A stretch of 56,920 nt of DNA from Bodo saltans. Taxonomy: Eukaryota > Euglenozoa > Kinetoplastea > Eubodonida > Bodonidae. Of the stretch, positions 48,388 to 56,920 are shown piece by piece. The number at the start of each line of letters is the position of its first letter. Position 1 is the first letter of the stretch. The stretch spans positions 1 through 56,920 of the forward strand of contig CYKH01001877.1 in the NCBI GenBank assembly GCA_001460835.1, written 5' to 3'. Under the pieces are notes generated by a model. That model saw only the letters and a list, made by a program, of their open reading frames with translations, was not told the origin of the DNA and did not search any database. Made by a program: the position numbers and the translations under genes.

Positions 48388-51300
48388 ATGGCAACTCTCA
48401 AGCTGACCGCGGGGTCCCTCTCAGGGACTCTGTGGGCCTCCAATCGAGAACCCCCGCACCCTAAGAGCAACGGTCAATTTCTACACATCGGGATGGATAG
48501 CATTCACACAACTTGCGTTGCGTCCGATGTTGCGGATGTCATGCGCCACGGCATTGGCGCCTCTGACGGCTCGTTGTTTTTGCTGCACTGGAAGCGGAAT
48601 CGTGTGGCAATGATCGCCAAACTGCCTCAAGCTGTGACTTCCATTGCGTTTGCAACGCATCGACGTGATCACATCTTTTGTGCTTCGATGCAAAATATGT
48701 TTCTCGTGAATGTTGAGACGTGCCGAATAGAGAAAAAAACGCGTGCGCCACATTTGAATCAAATCATTCGAGCCTTGACACATGAGGCCCTTCCTACCAC
48801 CGTTGTGTCTGTGAGCTCCGACACGATCGCGCTGTGGGACGCGAATCAGCTGACATGCCGTCACAACACTCGTGAAAGCCTGAAGGCAAAGTCTACGCCA
48901 GCAAAGTTCATTGACGCCGTGTTGACAGAGCATGCGGTGTTTGCTGCGCAGTCGCTTCCCTCACCCATATGTCCTGCTGCCACAATCGGTGCAATAGTGA
49001 AGCTCTCCTCTGGAACGCTTGAGGTCATGAAACGGGTTGTGCTGGGGGAGGATCGAGTCCTTGGATGCGTCTCCAACGTGAGCCCAAACTGCATCGTTGC
49101 TGGTAACGCCAATGCCCCGGAGCTGCTTGTGTTTGACAATGAACTTAACAGCGTGTGTGCAGTGATGCTACCTGGATCGGCGTCCGTGAAGAAAATCACA
49201 GTCGTCGATGTTGACCTGATTGCCGCGCAAACCGCTGACGGACGAGTGTGGTTTGTTGTGGTCAGTCAGTACAGCGTGAGTTTTTCACTTGCACTACCTT
49301 TCTCGAACCCTGTCATCGGCATCGCTGCGTCACACGCGACGTACCTTACCATAGCTACTGCTGCTGAAGTGTATGTCTATCACTTGCCCTCTGTGAAACG
49401 ATTCTGTGATCGTACCACGGGTCAACTACAGCACAACGCTGCGTCTGGTGGTGGCACCGGCAGCTCCACCACCACAGTACTCCCGTTTGTCAGAACTGTG
49501 TCAGACACCACGCCGGACGTTGCCGCCGATGTTAGTGAATCCTACGAAGCCGCACTTCCTCGTCAGCCAATGCAAGCCGATGAAACGATTGTGACAACAG
49601 AATGGGTGAAGGCAAACCTTGTCTCGCATCACGATGCCACATCCGGTGCGCCACGAACTCTCCTTCTCCACGATGCTGTCAAGGCCTTGCACAATGAATC
49701 GATTCACAAGACTGGGGCTGCGGCGTCTTCGGCGCAACATAAAACTGCGGCTGCTCCGAAAGAAGCAACAGGCCATTCTCTCAATCGGGCAGCAGCGAGT
49801 TCGGGGAAGTCCGACAAGGCAGCGTCAAAGAAAGCAGCGACGTCTTCCTCTTCTGCCCCCTCCACCGCCCTCCCACGCCAAGCCAACATCACCGTCCGCA
49901 GCTTTCTTGATCACGAATCCCGCGCAGTCAACATGGATAAGCTGCGTGTGATGTTGATGCGTTACGGAATGTACCCGGAAAAATATCGCACGCTTATTTG
50001 GCGATTCCTCCTTCAGCTCCCAGAGAAGCGGTTCTTAGCACCGCAGTACCAAGCTCTGACAGAGAAGGGAGCTCATCCTGGCATTGAGACTCTGATGGAG
50101 CCGTTTCCCCTTCCACACAACAAGCAGCGCGCAACCTTCGAGGCGGCACTGTCTGCTCTTGCTTGGAACAGTCCAGTGTTATCTGTGGTGCACTTTGTGC
50201 CCAACCTCGTCTACCCGTTTGTTCAGTTGTACGGCAGCGACACGCAATCTGCCATTGAGGTATTCATGGCGGTGTTAACCAACTGGGGAAAAGAGTTCTT
50301 TTCGTACTACCCCCATCACCCCGTTGCCATTCTCAGCTTCCTCAATCACACTCTCAAATCTGAAGACCTAGAGCTGCATCAGCACCTGGAGGAGTGTGGT
50401 GTATCGGTAGAAAATTGGGGCTGGGAAGTCCTTCGATCGCTGTACACGGAGGTGCTCACGAGGAATGAGTGGCTGCAGGTCATGGACCACGCGTTCTCCA
50501 ACGAGCCCATTTGGCTGTTTCTGTTCCATGTGCGCTGGATCATCCAGCTCCGTGAAGTTCTTCTTCAGCTGCACGACTACGGTCAACTTGTGGCGATGTT
50601 CCGCAAGACAACGCCAACCAATCTGAACACGATGATTCACCAAGCCTATCAACTGCGTCAGAGGTGCCCTCTGGGAACGATTGTGGAACCGTATCTCACT
50701 TTCCGCACGTTCCGTGAGTATGCCTATCCTGTTGTGTTGGAGTGTGACGAGGCAGTGATCACCACGAAGCTACGAGAGTTGGAACGCATTGCTGGCCAAC
50801 AAGAGGAAGCGAAGACATCACAGAAACTGGTGATTGATATCAAAGGCCGAATTGCGCAAGCAGCAATGCTCGAAGATGCGTTTGTGGGGAAGCAGCGTGC
50901 CATGGTTGCAGCGAAGATGGAGGCGGCGAACGAAAGCTGGGTGCAACAAGTTCAGCTTGAGAAGGAACGTCAAAGCTGGGTGCAACAAGTTCAGCTTGAG
51001 AAGGAACGTCAACGTCTTCGAGACATCGAACACGAGACGAGGCTCATGGCCATGCAGGAGCAGCTACGCAGTGCCCAGCGGCTGGAAGGGCTTCAGCACG
51101 AAGTCAATGCGGCCTCACAATCCGCTCGTGATGCCGATGTAGACAGGAGGCGCGAGGTGACAAAATGGGATTTCTCTGACCGCATGTCGACGCAAGAGAT
51201 GACTCGCCTTGAGGCCGGTGCTCGTCTGAAACTTCAAACCATGTTGAAAACGACAGCGGTGCTTGCAGATGGAAGCAGTGCTGACGTTGTGCAACTTGCA

Positions 51301-52197
51301 GTTGATGAAGATGCTGTTCCACAAGTCCTCCCAGACTCTCTTATCGAGGAGCATTTGGCCGCAGAGCAGCTTCGCAAGCAGCAGTGGACTGCACCACCGC
51401 CACTTCCAGTGGTTCAATCTGTCCGTGCAACGAACTACCGGCACGATCGCGAGGCATCTTCGCCACCGCACCGCGACATTCAAACAATGACTGAGCTGCC
51501 CCCGTTACCACCAGCATCGTCATCTTCGTCGTGCAGTGCGAAGCCAGCGAGTCATGCCGCACCACAACCCCACGTGCATCATCACGTAGCTGTGGAGTAC
51601 AAAGGCGGCTCTGAAGATTCAGAAGCCCCACCACAGCCTCCTGAGAGCGGCTCTACCTCAACGTGTGCCTCGGATCCCCTTCACTACTATCAACAACTTC
51701 AACGCACCATTCAGCAAGGTGTCGCTCGTGCTCAGCGTGAGCAGAAGCAGCGCCTTGAAGCGTTAGAGTCCCGCTTCGCTCGTCACTTAGGCTCTGAGGG
51801 TGAAGAAGAATCAGGAGGCTCGTCGGAACTCACAGAAGTCGCCGTGGCGGACACGACATCCACCGCTGAGACCTCGTCTGGAGGCGGCTCTCGTGAACGA
51901 GCAGCTCACAGGACAACGACCACCACCACCACTACAATTCGACGCTCGCAGCAGCAGCAGCAACAGCATTACGATCTGCATGATGACATGGCTGATGATG
52001 ATGTTCATGTAGCGCGCAGCAATGTAGTCGTCGGACAGCAGCACCATCGCTTGCGGCACTCAGAAGAGCAAAGTCATCACATGCAGCACGCAACTGATGA
52101 ATCGTGCTCCCTCCTCGCCAGCTCAGGGGCCTCAACATCCATGACGAAAGCGTTGCTGAGGCCTCAAAATCCCGACTTTTTCAACTTCAAGAAGTAG
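48388..52197 (+). CDS. TBC1D31: TBC1D31 (WDR67)-like WD40-TBC-coiled-coil protein
   Basis: The protein is 1269 residues from ATG 48388; the frame is open further 5' only with non-ATG codons. It has an N-terminal WD40-type beta-propeller (about residues 25-340), a low-complexity Ala/Ser/Lys linker, and a TBC domain at about 525-750. The TBC domain shows LMRYGMYPEKYRTLIWRFLL and FVPNLVYPFVQLYGSDTQSA. A coiled coil follows (about 790-920, including a 13-residue tandem repeat), then a disordered, His/Gln-rich tail. This domain order is that of TBC1D31, a centriolar-satellite/basal-body protein implicated in ciliogenesis. The TBC Arg finger for GTPase activation is not evident, as in the family, so a scaffold role is likely. 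It is next to CAMSAP. Confidence 0.88.
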   Translation: MATLKLTAGSLSGTLWASNREPPHPKSNGQFLHIGMDSIHTTCVASDVADVMRHGIGASDGSLFLLHWKRNRVAMIAKLPQAVTSIAFATHRRDHIFCASMQNMFLVNVETCRIEKKTRAPHLNQIIRALTHEALPTTVVSVSSDTIALWDANQLTCRHNTRESLKAKSTPAKFIDAVLTEHAVFAAQSLPSPICPAATIGAIVKLSSGTLEVMKRVVLGEDRVLGCVSNVSPNCIVAGNANAPELLVFDNELNSVCAVMLPGSASVKKITVVDVDLIAAQTADGRVWFVVVSQYSVSFSLALPFSNPVIGIAASHATYLTIATAAEVYVYHLPSVKRFCDRTTGQLQHNAASGGGTGSSTTTVLPFVRTVSDTTPDVAADVSESYEAALPRQPMQADETIVTTEWVKANLVSHHDATSGAPRTLLLHDAVKALHNESIHKTGAAASSAQHKTAAAPKEATGHSLNRAAASSGKSDKAASKKAATSSSSAPSTALPRQANITVRSFLDHESRAVNMDKLRVMLMRYGMYPEKYRTLIWRFLLQLPEKRFLAPQYQALTEKGAHPGIETLMEPFPLPHNKQRATFEAALSALAWNSPVLSVVHFVPNLVYPFVQLYGSDTQSAIEVFMAVLTNWGKEFFSYYPHHPVAILSFLNHTLKSEDLELHQHLEECGVSVENWGWEVLRSLYTEVLTRNEWLQVMDHAFSNEPIWLFLFHVRWIIQLREVLLQLHDYGQLVAMFRKTTPTNLNTMIHQAYQLRQRCPLGTIVEPYLTFRTFREYAYPVVLECDEAVITTKLRELERIAGQQEEAKTSQKLVIDIKGRIAQAAMLEDAFVGKQRAMVAAKMEAANESWVQQVQLEKERQSWVQQVQLEKERQRLRDIEHETRLMAMQEQLRSAQRLEGLQHEVNAASQSARDADVDRRREVTKWDFSDRMSTQEMTRLEAGARLKLQTMLKTTAVLADGSSADVVQLAVDEDAVPQVLPDSLIEEHLAAEQLRKQQWTAPPPLPVVQSVRATNYRHDREASSPPHRDIQTMTELPPLPPASSSSSCSAKPASHAAPQPHVHHHVAVEYKGGSEDSEAPPQPPESGSTSTCASDPLHYYQQLQRTIQQGVARAQREQKQRLEALESRFARHLGSEGEEESGGSSELTEVAVADTTSTAETSSGGGSRERAAHRTTTTTTTTIRRSQQQQQQHYDLHDDMADDDVHVARSNVVVGQQHHRLRHSEEQSHHMQHATDESCSLLASSGASTSMTKALLRPQNPDFFNFKK
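50935..51012 (+). repeat. 39-bp exact tandem repeat in the coiled coil
   Basis: Two identical 39-bp units at 50935-50973 and 50974-51012 encode SWVQQVQLEKERQ twice in frame. Thirteen residues is not a multiple of seven, so the heptad phase of the coiled coil shifts by one between the units. Confidence 0.95.
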
Positions 52198-52525
52198 AAG
52201 TTGAGGCGGCGAACCATTGAATGCATAGAGAGATGATTGTGTATTCTCGTCAACTTTTGATTTGAATGAGAGAGAAACTTGTTTGGTTTATTGATAGAGT
52301 GCAACTCATCCCTTTTGGAATAGAACGAGACATGCCTGCCTGCGATGCGCGTGGCAATTGTCTGTTTAGAAAATGAACCAATTTCGGTTACATACAGCAC
52401 CAGCAATGAAATTAGTTTGAGGCTCTCGCGCAACCGACTCATCAACTGTTTCATTCAAGTGTCTCTTTCCTCTTCATTTTGTTCAGAGAAAAACGCAAAA
52501 CTCCTTTCACGGTCACAAAGCACCG
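52198..52525. other. Intergenic spacer with candidate acceptor
   Basis: I see no gene. The tract before the CAMSAP gene is described separately at 52461-52486. Confidence 0.4.
52461..52486 (+). promoter_or_regulatory. Putative trans-splice acceptor of the CAMSAP gene
   Basis: GTCTCTTTCCTCTTCATTTT is followed by GTTCAG, with AG at 52485-52486, 39 bases before the ATG at 52526. Confidence 0.45.
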
Positions 52526-55500
52526 ATGAGCATCGAAAGCTACCTCATGGAGCTGGTGTGCAGCACTCGTTGGATCTGCAATCATCTCTTAGCCACTGGT
52601 AACAGCACGGGAGAGCCCAGCTGGGTACAGAGGTACCCTGGCGATGCGGAGACGGCAAAGCAGGCGTTGTTTATGCTGTCCAAGACGCATAGTCACGTAG
52701 AGGATATGGAAGAGATACCCGAAGCCATTGTTGCCACCCTTTGTGAAGGTGCCTTGTACCTGTTGGCGTCGGAAGTGATATTAGGGCACTGCCCGCCCAC
52801 AATGCATCAGTTTCTGCAGCAGACGACCCTGCAGCGTCAACAAAGCGCTGCACAAGCTCAATTATTATTGTTGCGTTGGCTTTTGACCGCAGAGATTTTG
52901 CAGATCGATAATGTGATGGGCACTATCTTCGAAGATGCTGTGACGCTGGAAGATTACGCCACGGATTATGATGCGCACCTCGCCATCGCTCGCTACTTTG
53001 CACAAAGCGAACCCTTCTACCTTGGTGCCCATGTCATGATCCTCCGTGGCCTCATGTTACACTTCATCAACGACTCGCTTCAAGGAGAGGACGTTATGAA
53101 CCACTTGCAGCTTATTGCCCCCGATATTGTGGCTGGAGGTGGGGCTTCATCTGCCCTCATGATCGAAGACGCACTATTGCTGTGGATTCGAGGTGTGCTT
53201 GGCTTGTTTACCGCCGAGCTCAACTCCGCAGCGGCAAAACGCATTGTACAAGAAATTTGTCATGTCGACGACCTCTATCTGCACACGAACGACGGACGTG
53301 TGCTTGCTCTCGTGATCCATCATTATCAGCCGGCATTGGTCGATCTTAACTCCGTTCACTTCGCCACGCCGCTGAGTATGTGGCAACGGCAAGATAATTG
53401 GGCCCACATCATCCGCGCTGCGGAGGCGTTAGGGGTGTGGGTGGGCGTATTTGCCGATGAGATGGTCGCCCACGGCTTCGTTACGTTGCAGCAGCATCTC
53501 CTTCGCATCGTGCAAGATTTATTTCTCGTCTTGGCGTGCGATGCCGAGGACCAATACGAGACCCTCCGCAAGACTATCGAAGAGCGGGGAGGGAATCATC
53601 ACCATAACACTTCTGCTGTCGGAAGCGATAACGTGTCGTCGCTTGAGCTAGAAGGGCACACGACGTTCGTGGACAAGAACGTGATGCACAGCATGATGAT
53701 CACTTCGTCAACACCGCCTCCTCTTCTGAAATCTGGTGCGTCCTCCGTGTCGAAGGGCCGCCCTCCCACCAGTGCTGCGTATGAAACAGTGCGGGACACG
53801 GGAGATCATCCCTTCGACGGGCAGCAGCACCGTGAAACCATTCACTCACGGGAAACCATCGAGACGAACTCCTCCTCACCTCCGTTCCCAATCTCGCGTG
53901 ATGGAGGCGACGACCATCAGAGAGGAGGCGGTGCTGCTCACCACGATGATGATGGTGATGATGATGATGAGCCAGTCGATGTCGGGAACCAACACGGAGA
54001 CTTCAACTTTGTGATGACGGGTTTGTTTCTTCAAGGTGTCTCCATTCCCATTCAGCGGCAGAAGCAGTCGGTCGAGGAAGAAGCTCAGGTGCTCCAACCA
54101 ACCAGTGCAGCGACAACTCAAGCTGCTCTCCTCCCCAAGTCTGTCGAGATCCTTGCACCACCCCCCTCTACATCAGTGCTCGCAGCAAGCTCAACTTCTG
54201 TCACAGCGCTCCCTGCGCCATCTGATGAACCGCATAGGTCCGATTCCCCTGTACTTGTCGGTCGGAGCGCAGAGTTCCGGCGACTTAAGGTGCGTGAAGA
54301 CAACGCCGTCGCATCCAGTGTGGCCCATTTCAAGGATCTTCGAGGCCCTCAGCGAGCAGCCACCACAGCAGGTGGTCCACAACACCAACAGCCGATGCGT
54401 AAGTCCATGGTGCAGGGCTCTGTCGATGTGGAGGGGATCGAGAGTCTTCTTCAGGAGCTTGCCGCCATCACGAACGATTCATCTGTGGGGAAAGCACGGC
54501 CGATAGGGGGAGGTGAGCTGTCCGACCCTCTCGCTGAGGCAAGAGAGCAGAATCACGTCCTTCGCTGGGCACTTGAAGAACAGAAGCGCAAGGTTGCAGC
54601 GATGGTCGAGAAGCTTAGGCTGGGCATTCGAAAGCAGGAGTTCTCCGCGATCGTGAAGCACCTTAAGGGGCAAAAAGCAAGCGGTGCGCAGTCCCACGCT
54701 GCTCGCCTCGCGCCGTCAGTGCTGCGCAAGATGTCGCTAACCGGTGGAGTTGCGGCCACGGATGTATCGTTTGCTCAACACGATGATGGTCCAGAAGATG
54801 CTCAACGAATTGCCAGGCGAGAAGACAAATTCCGCCAATCGATGGAACACGTGAGAAGCTCTCAGCAGCGTTCGAACATCGCCGAGCGCATTGTGGTGTC
54901 CTCATCAACGACAACTGCTGCGACCACAACAACAGGGAAACAACAAAACCAAGCAGAACAACATCAAGTCGCTCCTATCCTGCCACAGTTGCCAGCTTCT
55001 ATGATCGCCAAGAATGCACGAGGGGGCTTGGCACTCAACTTTAGTACTGGCGGATTGGCGAAAAATATTGCAAGAGCTGCACTGGACTCCCCGTCAGAGC
55101 AGCACCGAGACGAGAAAAGCAACGACGATGCGTCGGATGGAATTGCACCTGTCAAGCTAGTGCCGCTAGAAAGTGTTCGGAATGCCCGAAAATTGTCAAC
55201 CGCGAATACTGTAGCACAGCAAAGGAAGCGGAGCAATTCTTCCGCTGAACCGTTAGCAGATGGTCAAGGAGGTGCAGAGGACGCACTTGGCTCTACTAAC
55301 GGGACAGCAAGCACAACAACGGCAGCCGCGCCAGTTGTCGTTAAGATCAAGAACAATAAATCAGTGATGGTTCTTGCGTTTAAGCATGTCTTGCTCACTG
55401 GCCAGCTGAACAAGGCCCCACTGGAGAAGGTGCTAAAGTTGGTGAGTGACCTCACCGAGGACGGTGGCCACCAATTCATTGTGCTGTTTAAAGACGAGTT

Positions 55501-55783
55501 TACACAACAATTCAAAGGGCTGTACACAGTGCGCCCGGATGCTGTGTTGGTGCGCATCTATGGATCAGGACCGTACATGGCGTATGTTGGTCCTCAACCA
55601 AACAATGAAAATGAGACAACTCTGTGGACGCAAGGTCTTCCTTACTTGTTTCCCAAGTTTTTCAAATTTGACTCTGGGAGCAAAACATTCCAGCAATTCT
55701 CGGCGAAGTGGGTGAATCAAGCCGCAGACGGTGTCGCATTTGCTGCTGCCAAGCCAAAGATGATTGATAGAGAGCGGTTCTGA
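52526..55783 (+). CDS. CAMSAP/Patronin microtubule minus-end binding protein
   Basis: This is a 1085-residue protein. The N-terminal region holds a CAMSAP-type calponin-homology domain (about residues 210-310, ALLLWIRGVLGLFTAEL and LHTNDGRVLALVIHHYQPAL). A long Ser/His/Gln-rich disordered middle contains one coiled-coil segment around residues 670-715 (LRWALEEQKRKVAAMVEKLR). The C-terminus is a CKK domain (about 940-1070): KSVMVLAFKHVLLTGQLNKA, HQFIVLFKDEFTQQFKGLYT and LFPKFFKFDSGSKTFQQFSA. CKK binds growing microtubule minus ends, and the CH domain and coiled coil link partners. The complete CAMSAP architecture is preserved. The gene follows TBC1D31, which also acts near basal bodies, so a shared cilium role is possible but inferred. 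Confidence 0.92.
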   Translation: MSIESYLMELVCSTRWICNHLLATGNSTGEPSWVQRYPGDAETAKQALFMLSKTHSHVEDMEEIPEAIVATLCEGALYLLASEVILGHCPPTMHQFLQQTTLQRQQSAAQAQLLLLRWLLTAEILQIDNVMGTIFEDAVTLEDYATDYDAHLAIARYFAQSEPFYLGAHVMILRGLMLHFINDSLQGEDVMNHLQLIAPDIVAGGGASSALMIEDALLLWIRGVLGLFTAELNSAAAKRIVQEICHVDDLYLHTNDGRVLALVIHHYQPALVDLNSVHFATPLSMWQRQDNWAHIIRAAEALGVWVGVFADEMVAHGFVTLQQHLLRIVQDLFLVLACDAEDQYETLRKTIEERGGNHHHNTSAVGSDNVSSLELEGHTTFVDKNVMHSMMITSSTPPPLLKSGASSVSKGRPPTSAAYETVRDTGDHPFDGQQHRETIHSRETIETNSSSPPFPISRDGGDDHQRGGGAAHHDDDGDDDDEPVDVGNQHGDFNFVMTGLFLQGVSIPIQRQKQSVEEEAQVLQPTSAATTQAALLPKSVEILAPPPSTSVLAASSTSVTALPAPSDEPHRSDSPVLVGRSAEFRRLKVREDNAVASSVAHFKDLRGPQRAATTAGGPQHQQPMRKSMVQGSVDVEGIESLLQELAAITNDSSVGKARPIGGGELSDPLAEAREQNHVLRWALEEQKRKVAAMVEKLRLGIRKQEFSAIVKHLKGQKASGAQSHAARLAPSVLRKMSLTGGVAATDVSFAQHDDGPEDAQRIARREDKFRQSMEHVRSSQQRSNIAERIVVSSSTTTAATTTTGKQQNQAEQHQVAPILPQLPASMIAKNARGGLALNFSTGGLAKNIARAALDSPSEQHRDEKSNDDASDGIAPVKLVPLESVRNARKLSTANTVAQQRKRSNSSAEPLADGQGGAEDALGSTNGTASTTTAAAPVVVKIKNNKSVMVLAFKHVLLTGQLNKAPLEKVLKLVSDLTEDGGHQFIVLFKDEFTQQFKGLYTVRPDAVLVRIYGSGPYMAYVGPQPNNENETTLWTQGLPYLFPKFFKFDSGSKTFQQFSAKWVNQAADGVAFAAAKPKMIDRERF

Positions 55784-56095
55784 TATTTCTTGTTTCAACT
55801 TTGATGCTTTTTTTCTAAGTTGCGTCGATGTTGGCGCAACTTTCTTATTTTAGACGCACACAGTTAGTGTGCAAAGAACACAACAACGACAAGATAGAGT
55901 TGCTGCGACTACTTTTTTCTCCCAAAGTCGCTCTCGTTGTGTTGCAGTTTGTTTCCTACGCTCCAGCAGATACTTTCCATTTGTTTGAACAAAGGAAAAT
56001 AAACAGAAAAGTAAGCAGTGAAAACAATTGGTCGTACCACAAACCAAAAATAGAAACGAAGTAAAGACCCGCACAACCGTTGAAGACTTACTAAA
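55784..56095. other. Intergenic spacer
   Basis: I see no gene. A T-rich tract lies at 55806-55815, and the last 60 bases before the PIG-P gene are A-rich. Confidence 0.4.
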
Positions 56096-56521
56096 ATGCT
56101 TGACGCGCCACCAAAACCTGTTGCCGTCAAGGAACACCAAACTGCGATCAATGGCTTCATCTTTTGGGTCCTGACGTGGTTCGGACTTGGCATGTTTATC
56201 CTGTGGTCGACCTTCGATGAGCAAACATTGCACTACTGGCAATTCACATACTACCCCGATAAATATTGGGCCTTGGCGTGCCCAGCGATCTTCTGTATGT
56301 TGTTCTACTATGGGATGACAACGTACTACTTGTCGCACCTTCAGAACACAAAGCCTTTGACGGACGCGTTGTGCATTACCGATGGAGATGCACGCATCAA
56401 CGCCAAAACAGGACTTGGAGCGCTGACAGAAGGGTCAAAATCAACGTCCAGCAGCGTTCCTGCGATTAGCGACATTCCCGTAGGGGTAACGAGCCGAGTG
56501 CTGTTCCAACCGTGGAAGTGA
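56096..56521 (+). CDS. PIGP: PIG-P, GPI N-acetylglucosaminyltransferase subunit
   Basis: This 141-residue protein has two membrane segments (about 19-38, FIFWVLTWFGLGMFILWSTF; and about 60-80, ALACPAIFCMLFYYGMTTYY). They are separated by a short loop with YYPDKYWALACP, the signature YxP.kYWA.a.P of PIG-P. PIG-P is part of the complex that makes GlcNAc-phosphatidylinositol, the first step of GPI synthesis at the ER membrane. GPI anchoring is prominent in kinetoplastids. The C-terminal 60 residues are soluble and Ser/Thr-rich. It appears intact, with normal length. Confidence 0.88.
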   Translation: MLDAPPKPVAVKEHQTAINGFIFWVLTWFGLGMFILWSTFDEQTLHYWQFTYYPDKYWALACPAIFCMLFYYGMTTYYLSHLQNTKPLTDALCITDGDARINAKTGLGALTEGSKSTSSSVPAISDIPVGVTSRVLFQPWK

Positions 56522-56631
56522 GAGGAGGGTTCGAGAGACAAGCGAACATCCTCATTGTTTTGTCGTTGCTTTGGGTCCTTGTGATTCTTTTTTGCACAAT
56601 GGGTTTCTTTTTTAAGCTAAAGGGGGGGTAG

Positions 56632-56731
56632 GAATAAAGTACCCCCAGGAATAGGATACGGGTAGTATTAAGATATTATTGGACCACTTTTTTTCACTTT
56701 TTATTCGCCAGAAATAAAGTACCCCCCCAGT
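56632..56731. repeat. Two short direct repeats in the spacer
   Basis: AATAAAGTACCCCC occurs at about 56633-56646 and again at about 56713-56728. After each, related AGTATTA..TATTA sequence follows at different distances. Confidence 0.6.
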
Positions 56732-56746
56732 ATTAGGGTATTACTG

Positions 56747-56784
56747 AAAAAAATTTCCAGGCCCCGCAGGGGAAATTTTTTTTT
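56747..56784. repeat. Hairpin 5' of the last gene
   Basis: AAAAAAATTTCC at 56747-56758 pairs with GGAAATTTTTTT at 56771-56782, and an inner CCCC/GGGG (56762-56765 and 56769-56772) offers an alternative stem. It lies within about 45 bases of the ATG at 56790, so it would be in the 5' leader or just upstream. Confidence 0.6.
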
Positions 56785-56789
56785 GAAAC

Positions 56790-56920
56790 ATGTCTACAAG
56801 CGAAGAATCTGGTGATGAAGTCGACCTTTTTGTAAGCGATGATGATGACGACGCGTACCAAATCAATGGTGACTACGAAGACTTCGTCGTTACACCTGCA
56901 AAGGAGCCCTTGCAGTTAGT
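56790..56920 (+). CDS. Start of an acidic protein, cut by the window end
   Basis: ATG 56790 opens a frame that runs to the window edge (43 complete codons). It begins MSTSEESGDEVDLFVSDDDD and continues acidic (DYEDFVVTP). Tracts with T runs and CAG (56689-56711) lie upstream. The N-terminus resembles acidic starts of several nuclear or ubiquitin-ligase proteins, but 43 residues are too few for a call. Confidence 0.5.
   Translation, partial: MSTSEESGDEVDLFVSDDDDDAYQINGDYEDFVVTPAKEPLQL

Noticed and set aside
1-56920. CRISPR arrays, bacterial operons, ribosome-binding sites or riboswitches
   Set aside because: None is visible, and the gene families and spacers are eukaryotic.

Overview
The window looks like nuclear DNA of a free-living kinetoplastid, most plausibly a bodonid such as Bodo saltans (inference, no database search was possible). 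The reasons are these. Every convincing gene is on the + strand in one head-to-tail array. No gene needs an intron. Most spacers carry pyrimidine-rich tracts followed by AG a few tens of bases before an ATG, as expected of trans-splice acceptors in a polycistronic unit. The protein families are plainly eukaryotic: VPS9, TBC1D31, CAMSAP, PIG-P, NAP, Mrt4, WDR55 and kinesin.

Region 1 (1-6.5 kb) is a decayed island. It holds the 3' part of a frameshifted plant-type phospholipase D, an intact double zinc-finger gene between two copies of a dispersed repeat with a fold-back, and a multiply frameshifted P-loop NTPase/PD-(D/E)XK nuclease remnant resembling the RHS/Crinkler class. It also holds a direct-plus-inverted repeat block and a second copy of the phospholipase D tail fused to an unrelated ORF.

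Region 2 (6.5-24.9 kb) has low-complexity hypothetical proteins and a GH47 mannosidase cut off by a duplicated stretch and a 300-N gap. After the gap come a kinesin lacking its N-terminus, a Fringe-like glycosyltransferase, a ligand-poor hemerythrin-like protein and an L-threonine aldolase. Three proteins here begin with MG..C and are predicted to be myristoylated and palmitoylated. A 2.2-kb pyrimidine-rich stretch without genes closes the region.

Region 3 (24.9-41.0 kb) is mostly housekeeping: Mrt4, a VPS9 Rab5 exchange factor, a small coiled-coil protein, a cytochrome b5, a 1626-residue membrane protein with a huge disordered tail, an alpha/beta hydrolase with a 458-bp tandem duplication of its 3' end, a NAP histone chaperone, WDR55 and a Cys-rich protein.

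Region 4 (41.8-48.1 kb) is the most unusual locus. It encodes an NADPH-reductase-type diflavin enzyme preceded by about seven flavodoxin-like modules instead of one. It is interrupted by one in-frame TAG and by a partial tandem duplication that shifts the frame. Region 5 (48.4-56.9 kb) has TBC1D31 and CAMSAP (cilium and microtubule functions), the GPI-biosynthesis subunit PIG-P, and the start of an acidic protein at the window edge.

Several oddities (the repeats at 12.4, 36.5 and 43.2 kb and the N gap) could be assembly or haplotype artefacts. They are marked as such.
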